Assembly: GCA_023430245.1 (NCBI GenBank)
Contig: JAEZBA010000098.1
Location: 1 to 5,571 of the forward strand
DNA from: Pseudomonadota bacterium
GTDB taxonomy: Bacteria; Pseudomonadota; Alphaproteobacteria; Rhizobiales; Xanthobacteraceae
Direction of reading: 5' to 3'
DNA: 5,571 nucleotides
Positions 4,892-5,571 of the stretch are shown here, one piece after another. The notes beneath the pieces were generated by a model. It ran no database searches, had not been told where the DNA came from, and worked only from the letters and a program-made list of their open reading frames with translations. How positions within the stretch are numbered: the first letter of the stretch is position 1; the number at the start of each line of letters is the position of its first letter. A program made the translations under genes and the position numbers.

Positions 4892-5338
4892 ATGTCCATG
4901 CCACACGCCCATATCAGTCTCGTCACCCTCGGCGTCCGCGACGTGCCGCGCGCGGCGCGCTTCTATGAGGCGCTTGGCTTCACGAGGAAAGCCCGCGCCG
5001 CGCCGGAGCACGAGGTCGCGTTCTTCGATGCCGGCACGCTGGCGTTATCGCTTTATGCTGTCAGCGGCCTTGCCAGCGACGCAGGCTTTCGTCCAGACAC
5101 CGAGCCTTCCGCGTTCCGTGGAATGTCGCTCGCGTGGAACTGTGCCAGCGACGCGGAGGTCGATGCCGTGATGGCGATGGCGCTGAGGGCCGGCGCAACG
5201 GAACTGGTCCCGGCGAAGAAAGCCGCCTGGGGCGGCTATCACGGCCATTTCGCCGACCTGGACGGCCATATCTGGGAAGTCGCGCATAATCCCCAGTTTC
5301 CACTGTCGCCCGAGGGGCGCGGCATCCTGCCGGATTAG
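4892..5338 (+). CDS. VOC-superfamily (glyoxalase/dioxygenase-fold) protein
   Basis: The 148-residue product shows the paired beta-alpha-beta-beta-beta modules of the vicinal oxygen chelate fold. The first runs roughly 8-56 (ISLVTLGVRDVPRAARFYE, then EVAFFDAGTLALSLY), the second roughly 76-133 (FRGMSLAWNC, a long helix, then GGYHGHFADLDGHIWEVAHNP). The ending F-x-D-x-D-G-x-x-W-E is a strong family signature, and E129 is the likely metal ligand of the second module. These small proteins include glyoxalases, dioxygenases and antibiotic-binding proteins; this one cannot be assigned a substrate. ATG 4892 is used, but ATG 4898 (MPHAHISLVTLG) is equally plausible, and neither has a good ribosome site because the preceding bases belong to the dispersed repeat. 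A TTG at 4841 would start inside the repeat and is rejected. rnhB begins 40 bases downstream. Confidence 0.87.
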   Translation: MSMPHAHISLVTLGVRDVPRAARFYEALGFTRKARAAPEHEVAFFDAGTLALSLYAVSGLASDAGFRPDTEPSAFRGMSLAWNCASDAEVDAVMAMALRAGATELVPAKKAAWGGYHGHFADLDGHIWEVAHNPQFPLSPEGRGILPD

Positions 5339-5378
5339 CCGTTGCGCCGGGGCGCCGGTCCCGCGCAATGTCTGCCGC

Positions 5379-5571
5379 ATGAGTCGGAAAGTGGTGCCCG
5401 CGCGCCTGCCCCTGAAAGAAGACATCGCCCGGCCGTCGTTCCGGCGCGAGCGGCGTGCCTACAAGAGCGGAGTCTGGCCGGTTGCCGGCTGCGACGAGGC
5501 CGGGCGCGGGCCGCTGGCAGGCCCGGTGGTCGCCGCCGCCGTGGTGCTCGACCCGGACCGGGTCCCGCGCG
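5379..5571 (+). CDS. rnhB: Ribonuclease HII (N-terminal part, runs off window)
   Basis: From ATG 5379 the frame stays open to the window edge, giving 64 residues. After a basic N-terminal extension (about 30 residues, with FRRERRAYKSGVWP) comes VAGCDEAGRGPLAGPVVAAA, the hallmark first strand of RNase HII. D39 and E40 are the first two of the four catalytic metal-binding acids; the other two lie beyond the window. RNase HII cuts the RNA strand of RNA-DNA hybrids and removes single ribonucleotides misincorporated into DNA, in the cytoplasm at the replicating chromosome. The extension before the core is longer than in E. coli but, as I recall, usual in Bradyrhizobium relatives. No ribosome site or alternative in-frame start was found. 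It follows the VOC gene in tandem and may be cotranscribed. Confidence 0.92.
   Translation, partial: MSRKVVPARLPLKEDIARPSFRRERRAYKSGVWPVAGCDEAGRGPLAGPVVAAAVVLDPDRVPR

Overview
The window is GC-rich, gene-dense DNA from an alphaproteobacterium, most likely of the Bradyrhizobium/Rhodopseudomonas/Afipia group (Nitrobacteraceae). Three things suggest this: the protein sequences (YpfJ-type peptidase, MoaB, PA0069-family radical SAM protein, RNase HII), two kinds of dispersed palindromic repeat typical of that group, and a GTTC-N7-GTTC motif of the alphaproteobacterial LexA type. The placement rests on recognised sequence style, not on a database search.

Layout, left to right. Positions 1-253 (+) hold the C-terminal end of a YpfJ-type neutral zinc metallopeptidase. 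Positions 265-828 (+) hold a molybdenum cofactor moaB gene broken by one in-frame TAG at 700-702; the reading frame is otherwise intact to its natural end. A hairpin repeat (866-937) separates moaB from a convergent short-chain dehydrogenase (951-1745, -). Next on the minus strand come a MarR-GNAT fusion regulator/acetyltransferase (1883-2821) and a small, degenerate family-2 glycosyltransferase (2878-3444). Two TTGAC-N3-GTCAA palindromes, 21 bp apart, sit just upstream of the MarR-GNAT start and are probably its own operator. The divergent PA0069-family radical SAM gene (3597-4784, +) follows, then a second dispersed repeat (4785-4885), a VOC/glyoxalase-fold protein (4892-5338, +) and the first 64 codons of rnhB, ribonuclease HII (5379 to the window edge, +).

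The most interesting locus is the radical SAM gene. Its presumed promoter carries a perfect GTTC-N7-GTTC LexA-type box, and its protein ends in exactly QLSLF, the consensus pentapeptide for binding the DnaN sliding clamp. The enzyme resembles spore photoproduct lyase in its CX3CX2C cluster and overall type, but lacks a cysteine where that enzyme keeps its H-donor. Taken together these suggest an SOS-inducible, clamp-tethered radical SAM enzyme acting on DNA, close to rnhB. That function is inference; the motifs are seen directly.

The other genes look like separate units. ypfJ-moaB may be one transcript. The SDR and MarR-GNAT genes each have their own leader. The VOC gene and rnhB lie in tandem with a 40-bp gap and may be read together. 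No tRNA, rRNA, CRISPR array, transposase or phage gene was seen.
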